Source: Sclerurus mexicanus
Lineage: Eukaryota > Chordata > Aves > Passeriformes > Furnariidae
Direction: 5' to 3'
NCBI GenBank assembly: GCA_013396755.1
Contig: VWZF01003276.1
Coordinates: forward strand, 2,605,346-2,669,345
Length of the DNA stretch: 64,000 bases
This document shows, one piece after another, positions 13,241 through 26,334 of the stretch. Position numbers and translations under genes: made by a program. Below the pieces are notes generated by a model. It saw only the letters and a program-made list of their open reading frames with translations. It did not search any database and was not told where the DNA came from. The first letter of the stretch is position 1, and every line of letters begins with the position of its first letter.

Positions 13241-16200
13241 CATTGTTAATGCAGAGGTGCAAAATTAGTACTTAAAAAGTTCTCAATCTTTGTAGGTCCT
13301 GGAATTTGATGAAGACATTTTTGCTGCCTTTTCAGTCATAGCTTTATAAGGCCAGCAATCCTGTCCTTAAATTTGCAGCAGTTGGAACTGTAAACCTATT
13401 CCCAAGGTCATTCCTTCCCATCATATTTCCTACAATGTAGTGAAATGCAGGAGCAACAAAGAATTTGTAATGACCTTCCCCCCACACAAAAGAAGGAAAC
13501 CACCAAATCGTCTGATTCCAGCAGTGCTCTGCTTCTTACCCTGCATCCTTTACTCAGGTGAGAGTCATTACTTTGTTATTATGGTCTGAAGACACAAAGA
13601 TTTTTCAAAGATCTTTTCACTGTGTGATCCAGACCTTTCTCTGTTGTCTTTCCCTTTTAATGAAAACCAGAGGGTGGTTGACGTGTTTGATCTCAACCCA
13701 GATCCCAAGAGTCTCTGAAGAAGTGGAGCTATAAAACATCATTCACTTAAAAGCCAGGGAGATACTGACTGAAACTACATCTACTGAAATGAAAGTACCA
13801 GTGAATAATGAAGTGTCACTTGGATATTCAGAACTTCATTCATTAAAAAGCATTTCTGAAAGGAACTGATTCACGTGTCCCTGGAAACACTAACACAAGA
13901 CATGCCAGGCTAAATCATACCTGGCATTTATTTTGGAATCAAAGTACTTGCACATAGTCCATCCTCCTATAACACTGACTCATATCATGGCTAGGCTTCG
14001 CGAATGAAAACTTGCAAGGGCTCTACCCAGGACACTGACTACAGAGCAGAAAACCTCTTATCTTGCCTTTTGTACAACTATGAGACTATATGCAATAGTG
14101 GGGTAGAAAAATTCTTAAAAGGCAAATACTTATCCCAGTAGTATGTAAGAAACACAGTCCATCACAATATAAAGGTATGACAGCCCCTCAAATACTGCAC
14201 CATGTGAAAAGACCCAAGTTTCTGTCTTTTGAGGCAGGGACAGCCATAAACCTGCAGCCCCATGGAGCTCAGTGCTGCCTAATTTACCTTGATTTTCTGA
14301 CAGAGCATTTTTTGTGAACTCCTTGTGCTCACCTAGCTAGACTGCTGTGGGAAACTGATCCAACATGTTCAAAATCAGCTTGGATATGTTTAAGTTATAC
14401 CCTGGGTCCTGTAGAGGAATAGCAGATACAAACTGGGACTTGAGACTGCAGCAGTGACATAGCCCAGCATTTTGGACATCTGTCCAAAAAAGCATTTCAG
14501 CACAAATGTAGCTGTAAGGCTCTGAATAGACTTGGCAGCTGCTTTAGCTTACTAATGGTGAAGCATGTTGGGAGCTCCCTTCTGGATAAGGAATTATCTC
14601 TGAAGGGTTTTGTAAAATGCAGTAGAGTCCCAGGAAGCAGAAAGCAACATTTATTCAATTTCTCTACTCTCCACCTGGATGCACAGGAACTAGGATGTTT
14701 TGACACAAAACACAAGACATATTGAAGCAAATGTCAGAGGTCCAGAAAGGTCAGTTTTGGGGGTACTGGGCAGGTACAGACAGGGACCTGGTCCCAAGGC
14801 TAGGCAAGCCGGAGTGCCAAGTGACAGAACACCAGCAACCCGGGACAGGGAGCCACACATCATCTTTCTGTGAAGACTTGGACAGACTATTGTGCCATTT
14901 CAGCATGCAGGATCCAGAAGAGTGGGGCAAGTAGCACAGCTTAGTAAGAAAACAGTGGTAAATTAATCTGTGTGCAATACTCTCCTTCTGGTGACAAAGT
15001 AGTTCAAAAGAAACCTACAGCAAGCACGTTCAAAAGAACACTATGGAAGAAACCATCCATGTGCACACAAAAAAACACTCAGAAACACCAGGATATTTAT
15101 CCAAAACAATCTCACACAGTATCTCATTTCAGGTCTTGTAGATCACATGGAAGTCATCTACATTCAGATCCACTGCTTTTGCAGTTGTTTGGATCCACCA
15201 TCTGCATCTTCTGCTTCCCAGTTCCCTCAAAGTGAAGTTTCAGAGTGACTGAAATACTGAAAAATCTCCCTGCCTGCAGACTGCAACATTTGGAAATGGC
15301 TGTGTCAGCTGATGTTCAGCCCCCGTAATGGCACCATTTGATATTTGAAGCTGTGTTTTCATTTCTGGAGAATAATGCACATGCCTCAAGTCCCTTCTCA
15401 GATGTGTCATCCCACTGCTATTCCTTTCTTCTTTAAGCTACAGCTTGGTATTCTTTTAAGTGAATATGATTACCAATAAAGCAGTCCCCACTTTCTCCTA
15501 CTCCCACATCTTCTCCCAGATCATCTGTTGTACTGTGCCATCATAAATATTTGTGTGGCTACATGGTGAACCAGATCAAAGAACTGATTCAGATGAAAAA
15601 CAGCCCCTGGAAAAAAAAGATATGCAGTTTTTCCAATATAGTTCCCCACAAGGTCATACAAATGCTTGTGCTGCAGTTGTAAGGAGGTTTCGGTAAAGAT
15701 CGGAATGACTGATTGAGAAAAGGGAGGGGGAACTATCTGTTTTTTTAACAGTTCTGCTGGCCTTAATGTGGTGCCATGGTTTGGCATTTGTTCTCACCAA
15801 CCTCTGTCCCCAGAAAGCACAAAGAAACCCTGCTTTGGGGAGTAAAGGCACAGAGCTCCTGAAAATTCCTTCTGAATGCCCAGGGGGAAAGTTCTTTGCA
15901 TAGCTATATCTAATTCTCACCTGCATTGGAGGCCAAGTCCATAATACTGTCCAAGACTGTGTTCTCACACCTGAAGAAGAGCTTTCTCTTACCAGTGACA
16001 AGCTCAAGGATCCTTTGGAGTCAACTGCCAACACTTCAGAGGCAAACAGCCTATTTCTCTTTCTTTCGCTTTCTCTGAATTTAAGGACTGGTGAGACAGA
16101 ATACTACCTATTCCACAGCCCTGTGGTGTAAATGGGAGGAAAAAGTCTGGAGGCATTGCCATTTGATTATATTTTATCAAAAAGTCTTTTGAAAACAGTT

Positions 16201-18736
16201 CACCTCCCCATTTAGTGGTTTCTAATAAACTAAGCCTAAAACTAGAAAGTCCTAAGACCAATTCCCTCAATTTCACTTCTTTTTGTCTTGTTTTCTTTCT
16301 TCACACTGAAGTGACAGTTCTACTGCTGATATTTCTCAGGATATGTGTGATAATCTTCTCTGAAACACTTGAAAATTCCAATTAAATGCACGCTTACTGC
16401 TGAATAAAGCTGCACAGAATGCAAAAATGTCCTTCCCCTGACTCCTCCACTTATAAAAGAGTTAAGAATTACTGTTTTCTCCCTGCTGGTTTGTGGTGTG
16501 AGATAGTGGGATACAAAACTAGCTGATGCCATGAGTAGGAGGACTGACTACAAAGAGAACTCTTATTGTTTCCAGCAACTGTACAATTAACTTAAATTGT
16601 GGCTATATTTTCACCAGTGAGCTAACATATTCAGACTAAGGATAGTGTCTAAGTGAACATTACAATTTCCTGAAGAGACTGCAAATCAACAATCTTCCCT
16701 GAAATTGTATACCATCACTTACCCTTCAGTAAACTAAAACACGAAGGCTGTATGTTACCACACTCTAGCGGACTTCCTCCACACAGTGTCTGTGCCATGG
16801 CAAGCCTGGGGATAGAGTTCTGACACATATGCTGATGGACATGCTTAGCTTGAGGCAGTTTATTCAGTAAAGATCAGGAGGAAATTTGCACAAAGATAAC
16901 AGGAAGGAACTGATCCTCATCATCTCTGCTATTTGAGTAGCTATGCTAATTTTGAAGAAAGCCAAGAGGGGCTTGGCTATGTACGAGAGGTGAGAATATT
17001 TAGACATTAAATGTGTTTGAACACTAGGGACCCTAGGGAATGTAAAATCTACTGTTGGGCAAAGACTGCGTAAGGAAGTCAAAGGCCTGTTTTTAACATA
17101 TTCTTGGGAAAGCTGGTGAGAATTGCCTTTGAATTTTTCCTCCAAGTGCCAGTTCCCCACACATTCTGTCTACTTCTGGCTGTAATCATGCAGCTATTGG
17201 AGCTGTGATGGTCTCAGAACATAACCAAGGCAATATTTGTAAGGACAGGTCTTAATTTTTATTAAATTAAGGTGGGGGGAAGCCAGGCAGATTTTTAGGC
17301 ATGCAAACTCATCTCCATATCACTGAAAAGTCAGTGTGCTTAAAAGTGCGTCTGAGCTTTTTCTACCTATACCTGTCTAATAAAAGATGACATCTCCCTT
17401 CAACACCTCTCTACTTGATCTGATGCTCAGCTCACTCTCTTTCCCCAGTAAAGCCTCCTCTAACTCTATCTCCATTCTGACAGCACTCACAGTCTTTTCT
17501 GGATGCACTGAGTTTTCATACCCTCATTTCTACCTTTCTTTCCATTTCTCTCACCCTGCCCCAGCACCTCCTCAAGGCCTCACTGAGATTCTCTGGATCC
17601 CCCACTCTTCTTACACTGAAGCCCCTTTGACAGGCCCCTGTCAGGCAGAGCAGTTCCACAAAACTGTCTTCTGCAAGGCAAATCTACCAGAGAGATTCCT
17701 GTCCAGCCAGGGCCACTTTCTCTGCCAGGCACTGCCTGATAACTGCATGATGGGGTGTGCTGCTGACTACACTGCTGCAGCCATAAGGAGGAAAAATGAC
17801 ACTCAGAAATAAAGGTCTCTTCAGCTTTGATCATTTCATTGATAGAGTTCAAACTGCTGCCTGGCACACAGTTGCAGGGACAGAGATGGGGGGATTAAGC
17901 AGCGATGGGAATGAAAGGCTGAGCATGAAGGAGAAAAGCAGTGGAGTGAGACCAAGAATAGTTTAGGGTGTCTGTGCCCTGAGGACAACACCAGTGGGTC
18001 AGAAAGGAGCTTTCTCAGTAGAAAGGAAGCAGCCAGCATACACCAGGCAGTATTTTTCTCTGCAGTTCATAATAACATAGCATTTTGTGCTCTTTTCCCA
18101 CAGCTGCTGTGCAGAAAATGCAGGAACATTTTGCAATATTTTTAATGTTGTTGTGCCATAGTGTTCTCCTGTTCTGAATGAGGTTAAAAGGGACAAGAAC
18201 AGGTTACAATCCTGTTAAATGATGGGGAAAGAAAGGCAAAGGAAGGAAAATTGCAAAGGATTTGCCTCACTGGGCCATCAAGAACTGAAGGGGCAGTTGC
18301 TGCAGTCACACACAGGTTGGTAGCACAGCAAGGACCCATTCGACAGTGTGGTTCTGCAGCTAAAGTGAAGACTGCAGAAAGTCCCTTAAAACAAGGGTTG
18401 TAAGGGAGAGAAGAAAGAATTTGTAGCAATGCTCTGCAGAACAATGAATCTCTCCATATTCAAACTTGGTTAAGGGCAAAGAGTGGTGAAGAGTAGGAAT
18501 ACCTTAAGGAGGCAGGATGAAAGGAGAAAAATAATGCCCCAGCTTTCCATCTAGCACAGACTGTGTAGACACTTGAGCTGCCAGTGAATCAACATGAATC
18601 AGCCTTATTATACCCCAGACCATAACCATGATGTAAACCGAGGTGATGCAGCAGCTGACTCAGAGGCACCTTGCACATCCTGGGTGAGGCACAGAGCTGG
18701 GGACAGAAAGCTGTCAGCCATCCTCAAATAAACTCA

Positions 18737-18970
18737 TAAAGCCTGGGCTACAGGCCTAAGGGATTTTGCCATCTCTAGTTCAAATAACCAAGACATATCA
18801 TGCCAACCTGTAATGCGCATTGGCTCACTGCCTTCTTTTAAAAGAGCAAGTGCTTCTTCAGGATTGATTTGTCTTATACCAGTGAGGTCACTGACAACAA
18901 GTGGAGGTGCTATAACTACAGCCTGGCTCACCCCTCTCAGGGGAGACAGGGGCTGGTCAGTATGTATCAT
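18737..18970 (-). other. Unidentified protein-like ORF (78 codons)
   Basis: A minus-strand frame starting at ATG 18970 and ending in a stop near 18734. The product is not low-complexity. The middle and end look like folded protein: a helix-like segment (INPEEALALLKEGSEP, residues about 35-50) followed by GWHDMSWLFELEMAK. An acceptor-like pyrimidine stretch ending in CAG precedes the segment that begins with the DLTG motif, and an AG/GT junction follows the RIT residues, so it could be an internal exon read through on both sides. I do not recognise the family. It could be a real exon, a decayed retroelement or retrogene piece, or chance. Confidence that it is coding is low. Confidence 0.2.
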
Positions 18971-21161
18971 CTTCTCTGAGGACTGGCTGAAGGGCAGTCA
19001 GTGACATACATAAAGGTTCATGTCACTAGCAAAAACTGCTTGACAGGACATAAACAGTGATCTAAGAGACTACGCTGAGCCTTTAAATGTGACTCTGAGC
19101 ATGGGTTTCTGTGTGAACCCCACCAAGGACATCTGGCAGCAGAGGCACATAAGGCAGCAAACCACACAGCAAAATAATACAGAACACATTATATTTCCGT
19201 GGCATCAGTTTCCCCATGCAGTCTCTCACGTGGTGATATGAACAGCTGTGGTGGCATGGAGAAAAGGGCGATATGGCTTGACATCACAGCTGGGATCAGG
19301 TCTGCCACCAGAAAATTCGCTTGAGATGATGTCCCTAAGCTCTTGACCCTCCACTAAACTTTTCTGAAGTAGTTTCTCAAAAATATCCCTCACATGCTGC
19401 AGCTAATAATTTGTTCTCAGCTCATAAGGAATGCAACATACATGCCTCCCTCTGTGTCATATGCAATGCTTGTTGGCGTGCAAGAAATGCAGGCAGAGCT
19501 GTCACAAGAATATTTGGGAGCCTTCCTCTCCCAGAGCATCCTACTGTGGTGCTTCTTCCTGCCTTTCATACTCCTACTGGTTGCCACCAGGAACCTGCAG
19601 GTCCTGTACCTGGGCAACATCAGCTACTGGCAATCCCTTAAACATCACCTTGTCGGTACGCTCCCCAGATTGTGACACCCTTCATGAAACCCCTGTGTGG
19701 CTGATGTCTCCCTTGGCCTGGCTGTAGTCACAGTTCTATATGTCAATATATATCTGTCCCTCCTCACCACAAGTCCTGGATCAGATCCAGACAGAGCTAA
19801 CATGCTCACATTAGTAATAAGATGAGGTTCTCAGATCCCCATGTTAAACCTGGACACAATGAGACCTGTAGTAAACCAGGGATGATATTCATCTAACTAA
19901 AACTTTTTACGCATTTAATATAAACATGCAAAACCATGAGAGTGATCTAGACAATCTTTTTACTGTAGTAGAGAAGCACTTCTGGAATACAACTCATGAA
20001 ATAATTTATATATCTGCCTTAGAATGGCATGACTCATATATTGCGTAGCATTTGTTCCTTACCATTGAATCCATCAATGAATCCCATTCTAGATGTCAAC
20101 CAAATGGAGTGTATTTGCTTGCAAATACCCACTTGAATATATTTATATCAGCTTGAAACTGATTTATTACAGTTTTATTTGCATAGTTGAAGTTTATTCT
20201 CAAATATAGCAAAATTGTAGTATTAAGTCTCCCACCCATACTTTCATGTGTACTAAAAAGAATTTTATGGTTTTTTTTTTTTAATTGAAATTGTGCAGGC
20301 TGCTGAAAAAGTGAGCCACAACATTCTGAGCACTGGACAAATTGTTCCTCTTTGTCCTTGGATCTTTTTGTGCAGTATGATGAGGTCTTTTTTGAATATT
20401 ATCTCATTGGAAAGTAGTAGGGGCTGACAGAGCTGGAATACCAGGGGGGACACCTCAGACAGATGGGAACCATGGACTTCAGTGCTTTCTTTGATATCTG
20501 TATTACTTCAGCTAAAGTGGGAGCTGCCTTGTCTTTCACTTCCTCTGCATTTTGTGCATGAGGTCAGGCACCTGGAAAGGAACATGGCTCTCAACACCAG
20601 CATCATGGCAAGGAAGAAGGAAACAGAAGCATATATTCTACATCACTATGCAGTCTACTACCAATGCAATGTGGCCCTGATCCTGAGAGATGATAGACGG
20701 CTTTCAGGGACAGTCCTGCACCACAGAAGGCACTGTCTGGTTTGTCACTGGCTATGGAAGAACCGGATAAGTAGCGTGGGTATCATGAAGAGTTTGACAG
20801 TGGTGCAGGCACAGCATTGTCTAGCATCTCTACCTAGACATTATCCTTTCAGCTTTCACATCATTTACAATTAAGCTGTAACAAATCAAAATAAAACAGT
20901 TTATGCAGTGCAGTGTTTGCAATTTTTACTTAGGACAAGGCAGAAAAGAATAAAGAAAAGTTGCAGTAGTGTTTTTCTTAGTAAATAAACATTTGGTGGA
21001 TGTGATCTGGCTTTTACTATGTTGAGCATACCAGATAGCCTCGTACCAGAGGGTCTCTGTCTCTGTTGAACAGTCTTGATCTTAGCTTTGTATTCATGCT
21101 GAATGAAATGTGTGCAAATGCATGACAGAGTCAAAGGATGCCTGAAATGGGATTTAAGTTT

Positions 21162-21275
21162 GAATCATAGAATCACAGAATAATTGAGGTTGTAAAGGAC
21201 CTCTGGAGCTAACCTAGTCCCATACCCTGCTCAAAGAAGGTCCCTTGCCAACACTATATCAGGTGACTTGATCAG
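21162..21275 (-). mobile_element. CR1 LINE, 3' end fragment
   Basis: On the plus strand it begins with the tail words AATCATAGAATCACAGAAT, then a GAGGTTG-aaaGGACCTCTGGAG segment and a CTAGTCC-CCCTGCTCAA segment. This is the reverse complement of a CR1 3' untranslated end. The element is therefore minus-oriented and truncated to about 100 bases, as is typical for CR1. The outer (5') limit is blurred by divergence. Confidence 0.8.
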
Positions 21276-21332
21276 GTTTGCCTTTGCTTTCACAGCACTT
21301 TCCTGGGACTGAGGCTTTGGCAGCAGTGATGC

Positions 21333-21366
21333 TTTTGCCAGCTGAAGCCTTTTGCCAGCTGAAGCC
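21333..21366. repeat. Perfect 17-bp tandem duplication
   Basis: The 17-base unit TTTTGCCAGCTGAAGCC occurs twice head to tail with no mismatch, just beyond the CR1 fragment. The perfect identity suggests a recent local duplication, and copy number may vary between individuals. Confidence 0.9.
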
Positions 21367-24300
21367 ATTCCTACTCCATCTTCAGCCCTGGTTCTCACAG
21401 TGCCTTCCCAGCACAAATATTTGTGTAGTCTCCTAAGGAAGTGATTCAGCTGAAATATAATCTGTACTGCCAATATCATAATAATTTTTTTATCCAGAAT
21501 GGTTCCCCATTCCAATTTATTCTGCAATCTCCTACTCACAACTGTGCTAGCATAGTGGAGGAAGAGCCAGACAAGGACAAGCAGCCAAGAGGAGGAAGTG
21601 AAAGGAGGAGGAAAGAGCAAGAAAAATGCCTGCCAGAGCCAGAGCTGCAGATTAATGAATTCTGTGCCAAGCACAACCCTCAGAGAAGCAAGATCCAATT
21701 CCTGTTCAAGCCCCTTCACAACTACAATTTCCTCTTCTGGGGTGGGATATCATAAGTATTGCTTTTTGAGTATTTTCACAGCCACTGAACTTACTGGGAA
21801 AACTTTATCAAATGTATAGGAACCAAGTGAATCTGTACATCTGACAAAAAGTAGCAGCAAGCAGAAAGTTGACCTGAACAGAAATATAAAAGAAATAAAA
21901 CTTTCCAACCGAAATAGCCTAGACTGGCTAAGCTACAGAACCTGGGGTGTCTCCACGCAGCATCTTGTGGAAAGACACTTGCTTCAGAATTAGATTAAGT
22001 CTGAGCAAAGCTGGAATGAACTAACCTGCCTTCTCTCCAGCTTTTCCATCTTCATAGTATTTCCATATTTGTCAAAAGGATTCAAAATGTTATTCAAAAT
22101 AATATTCTGACAAGAAGAGCAACCACTGATCAAAACAATCTGAGTAAATTGCAGAGTAGTACTAGATTGCTACCGATGCACTGAAAATTCAGGAAATTGG
22201 TCCTCATTGGTGCTACTGCCAACATGCAAAATAAAAAGACCTGATTCATTCTCTCTAGCAGTAGGTATTTAATGCAGATATCTGAGTTGGAAGACAGATC
22301 ACACTAGTATTTCTGTGTAATCAATGAAGAGTAACAAGCACCCCCTGAAGGTAATTCACACCAACATCTAACTTACCACTTCTGTATAAGCTCATCGGAG
22401 GTCAAAACTGCCCTACAAGCAAACTCAAACCTTCATGCTCATCACCAACCAGTGAGAGGGTAGATGCCACTGTCCTGTCACTTTGTAGTCCAATTTCAGT
22501 CTCTCATCTCTACTGAGCAGAGTTCAAAATGCAATTTGAAAGCCAAATACAGATTGAACTAAAACTTCAGATGCCAGAGACTATGCTTACTAAAATCAAA
22601 CCAATACTGAAGCTTGAGTTTATTTTTGAAGCTACATAATGGCACTGGTTAAGGATCATACTCCTAACCACAGTATAGTATTTCCCTATATATTCAGAAG
22701 AAGCCAAAGTCTCCTGTCAGTGCTGAATCTCATCATTCCCCTGACTTTAACATTAAATATATTCTTATAAAGATTTCCAGTCCTACCAAATGTGGAAGTA
22801 GCAACAAGCTTCTGTCTCCTAACTGTCAAAAATCCTAATTCATTTCACCACATGCACCAGAGAACAGAAGGTAGTACCAAAAAGCTGCCTTAACAGCAAG
22901 GAGTGCCTTTAACTAGAACCCTGTACCAAACTTTTAGCCTCTGCCTACCGCTGTCAAACAGACAGGTTACTTGGAGAGCCACAGTCCACAGATCAAAGAC
23001 ATCCAAGTACACAATAGACACAATGCACATGTTGTATACACCCTGACATAAACCAAACTCTGTACTGACAGTATTTCCCACAGTTAATATCAAGCGCACA
23101 GCTGCATTCCTTTTAAAATAGAATACAGTATTTAAAGTTGAGATGTTCCCTTCCTAAAGTATTAAGCATAACAATTTTCTAGGATTGATTCTAAGGACAG
23201 GACCAGAATAATTAAGGAAAGTGTCCTAATTCCACTTCCCTGCTAAATCCCATCCCGCAAATTACTGCCTTATTCAGAAAGCCAAACTCATCCTGCTACT
23301 TAAAAATTATTCTCTCCCATTTAGGTAATGGAAATAATAACAAATGACTTAAGTAACTACTCACAGCTAAATAACACAGCTTGTATTGTGGATACCAAGT
23401 ATTCCATACCACAAAAATACTCACAGAATATGAACATGAAAAGTGCAGTGTCTGTACAAACTTCACAAGCAGAAGAGGTTATGTTCACTGACCAAAATGT
23501 AGGCAATTAAAAAAAAATATTTAGCACTAATCTGAAAGGCAGTTAATATGTTCTCATTCAGAAGCTTTAGTTCCGATGTGTTGCTTCAGTTTAAAGATGC
23601 TATATGGGCTGTTTTCTGCCTTTGTACCATGCTACTAAATGATTTTACATGTGGGTAGTTAAAAAGAGCTCAGGAAGACCTGCGAGTAGGATATTTCTGT
23701 TTGACTATTCTAAATGCAAGCAAAGTGAAAGACCAGACTGAAAGCTGATTACACTGCTTTTAAACATGTCCCTGAGTGCCATGTACAGTCTGCACAGTGG
23801 CTTTTATGTGCCACGTGATTATTATGTAGAAACAAGCTAATCTTTGGTGCATATTAGCTTGAAGTTTTCAAACAGCATAATATATTCTCATGTTGCCAGT
23901 CCTAAATACAACAAAAAAACCCTCCAATTAGGAGCACTCCTGGATACGAATATACTCATCATGGTTTTGCACTTTGAAATCCAAGTGCTAGCATATTTAT
24001 CTTCCAAATAAGAAGATTCTGGCAGGTAACGACTACAGTAGGACAGCAAAAAATGGAAGGCAACTTCCATTTTACTCACTAGCTACCAGATTATTTGCAA
24101 TAGTTCATAGATAAAAGGACAGGAGAAGGATACTAAACCTCTGCCTTTGCAGTGCAGTATCAAAATCCCCCTGTGTGCTTATAAGCAGAACTACAGTTGC
24201 CATATAAGAGCAAGAATTAAGAGGGAGGATGAAAGTTTAGTTGCCCTTTCTGGTAAGGAGAAATGGCCAGCAGTTCAGACACTCACCTCTAGTTTGGGAC

Positions 24301-24409
24301 ACTCAACTTCAATTTTTTGCCATGTCAGGAGACGTACTGATTGTCTCTGTGCCTGTCAAATAGCAATAGCAGAACACCACTACTTCATGGGCATGGCATA
24401 AAGAAGCCT

Positions 24410-24467
24410 GGAGAGAGGGAGAGAAAGGGGGAGGGGAAGAGACAGTAAGGGAGGCAGTGAGAGAGAT
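24410..24467. repeat. GA-rich (polypurine) tract
   Basis: A plus-strand run of GAGAGAGGG, GGGGGAGGGG and GAGAGAG words with few pyrimidines. It is a degenerate purine simple repeat. A canonical AATAAA follows at 24624-24629, but nothing else ties the two together. Confidence 0.75.
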
Positions 24468-25209
24468 GCTATGACTCTAGCTAGACAAGAGAAGATTTAA
24501 CAGCTGGTTGCTTTAAGTTGCAATGGTACTGCTTTCCTTCTCCTTCTTCCTTGTCTGTATCCCCATTCCCAAACACACAGCCTCAGCTCCTCTCTTGTGT
24601 AACTTTTGGTGCTCTATCTGTACAATAAAGCCAATTCAACTTACTAAGCAGCAGAAAAATTATGCTTTGTTTTTGTTGGGGGCGTTATTTTAGTGCTGCC
24701 AAGGTGAATCAAGTCACTGTATAGATAGATGAGTCCTAGAGACAGTGGAGAGAACATCCAGAACTACACAGCCTGAAGAGGGAGGAACAGAGAAGGGGAG
24801 TGCACCAGGATCTCCCCTCCTTAGCATCAGTAATTCACTAGACTGGGAGCTATAGCATGTAACTGAGTGATGGACACCTTAGGTAGCAGTGCATAGGTAC
24901 AGAGAAAAGGAGCAGCTGTTCATTGCAAGGAGTGATGATCAAGGCCTGATCCAGCACAGACACCAGAGCTTCAAGAGATTCCAAAATATTGACAAAGAGC
25001 TCACAAACATAAAATAGAGTTGATTTTTTTAAAAAAGACCAAAACTGTAGGAGCTCAAAAATATAGACAGGGAGCTTTACTGCCAGCTAAGAAGAATACC
25101 CTCTTTCCCTTACCACATAAGTCACTAAATCTTGGTTTCAATTGACTGCAGTACTACCAACTAGATTTGATACTGTCAATCAGTTTGCTTGCAAATAATA
25201 CCATTTTCC

Positions 25210-25934
25210 TAACCTATTTTGCTTTCATAACATGCTTCAAGGACAGCTTGTGTATTTGAATAAGAGGGTATGAGGTGCCCATCGTAAGGAAGACAAAGCT
25301 TTGGATCTGTGCAGTAGAACATAATAAAGCCATTATTTCTGGAGTGGATGGTCTTGCACTTTGGAATAACATTCCGACAAGTTATAACCACTGTTATAAC
25401 AAATGTGTAGTAATTGTGTGATTTGGTGAGCTTATCACTCTTCCACAAGAGCAGAGTAACAGGACATACTGCTCTTCCATCCTGAACGACCCCAGGCCTC
25501 AAGCTATGATCTCACCAAAAGGATTTGACTTTAAAAATATACAAAGTTCCAAAAATTCACCCACCAAATTTATTGAAAGGGCCTTCAGTTCTTTTGTACT
25601 GGGGGTAGTGGGTTGAGCTTGGCTGGTCAACCTGATACATTTCACCCCTCGCCTCTGTGAATCACATGTATAAGAATTATCATTAAAATCCACATTCATC
25701 ACACAACATCAACAAAGACAACCAAGCAAAACAAAACATAACAAAAATTTCCCCCACAAAAATCAAAATAACATCATCACAACACCAAACAAAAGTGGAC
25801 AATTTACACAAAATCCACCCCTTGACCCTTCACCACAATTACAATTCCCTGTGATCATTTCATGCTCTAACATTGTTCAATACTTATTTTGCCCATTTCT
25901 CTCGCAATTACTATCCTTATTTCAAAATCCTCAT
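25210..25934 (-). mobile_element. Endogenous retrovirus, truncated 5' internal region
   Basis: This segment follows the primer binding site of the LTR at 25963-27043 when read on the minus strand, so by position it should be leader and start of gag. The first part (about 25730-25870) is T-rich on the minus strand and could be leader. Two short minus-strand frames follow: 67 codons ending at 25499 from an ATG at 25702, and 97 codons at 25209-25502 in another frame with a TTG rather than ATG start. Neither shows a matrix, capsid, zinc-knuckle, protease or polymerase motif that I can point to. Retroviral character fades below about 25.2 kb, and no 3' LTR is present. This is a truncated, non-functional relic. 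Its lower boundary is a guess. Confidence 0.5.
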
Positions 25935-25954
25935 GATCCCAGGTTTCAGCATCA
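25935..25954 (-). promoter_or_regulatory. Retroviral primer binding site, tRNA-Phe type
   Basis: The plus strand here (GATCCCAGGTTTCAGCATCA) matches the 3' end of vertebrate tRNA-Phe including its CCA at 17 of 20 positions, so the minus strand is the complementary primer binding site. It lies 8 bases past the LTR end, where a binding site belongs. All three differences are transitions, and two are at positions that would have been CpG, consistent with methylation-driven decay. Confidence 0.75.
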
Positions 25955-26147
25955 AAAAAGACCATAGTGGGTTGTCCCTGGCTGGATGCCAGGTACCCAC
26001 TAAAGCCACTCTCTCACTTTCCGCTGGAACTGGACAGAGAAGAGAAAATATAATGAAGGGTTCATGAGATGAGATAAGGACCGGGAGAGATCACTTACTG
26101 ATCACCATCATGGGCAAAACAGGTTCAAAGTGAGGATATTGATTAAA

Positions 26148-26153
26148 TTTATT
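26148..26153 (-). promoter_or_regulatory. LTR polyadenylation signal AATAAA
   Basis: AATAAA on the minus strand, about 185 bases before the LTR 3' end, where the R/U5 boundary signal would be expected. Confidence 0.6.
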
Positions 26154-26334
26154 ACTAACAGAATCAGAGCAGGAGAATGAGAAGTAAAATAAATTTCAGA
26201 AACAGCCCCCCCCCGTCCCATCCCTCCTTCCAAGTTCTACCTCCTCTCCCCCAGCTGCACAGGGAGATGCGGAATGGGGTTCACAGTCAGTTGCTGTTTC
26301 TGCCACTGCTCAGGGAGAGGAGTCCTTCACCTGC

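Larger units (their letters stand above)
1..21160. other. Non-coding, AT-rich stretch
   Basis: No gene is supported here. Open frames on both strands are short (mostly 60-130 codons), overlap each other in several frames and match no family I recognise. The stretch holds A-rich tracts near 0.3 and 9.1 kb, a CA-rich microsatellite near 7.6 kb, a GC-rich patch near 13 kb and one protein-like minus-strand frame near 18.8 kb, each listed separately. No recognisable CR1 or LTR copy was seen in these 21 kb. Old, strongly diverged repeats could be missed by eye. Confidence 0.55.
21280..25205. other. Non-coding stretch
   Basis: No supported gene or recognised transposon between the CR1 tail and the retroviral remnant. 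Open frames are short and scattered. The only structured item is the purine-rich tract near 24.4 kb, listed separately. Confidence 0.5.
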
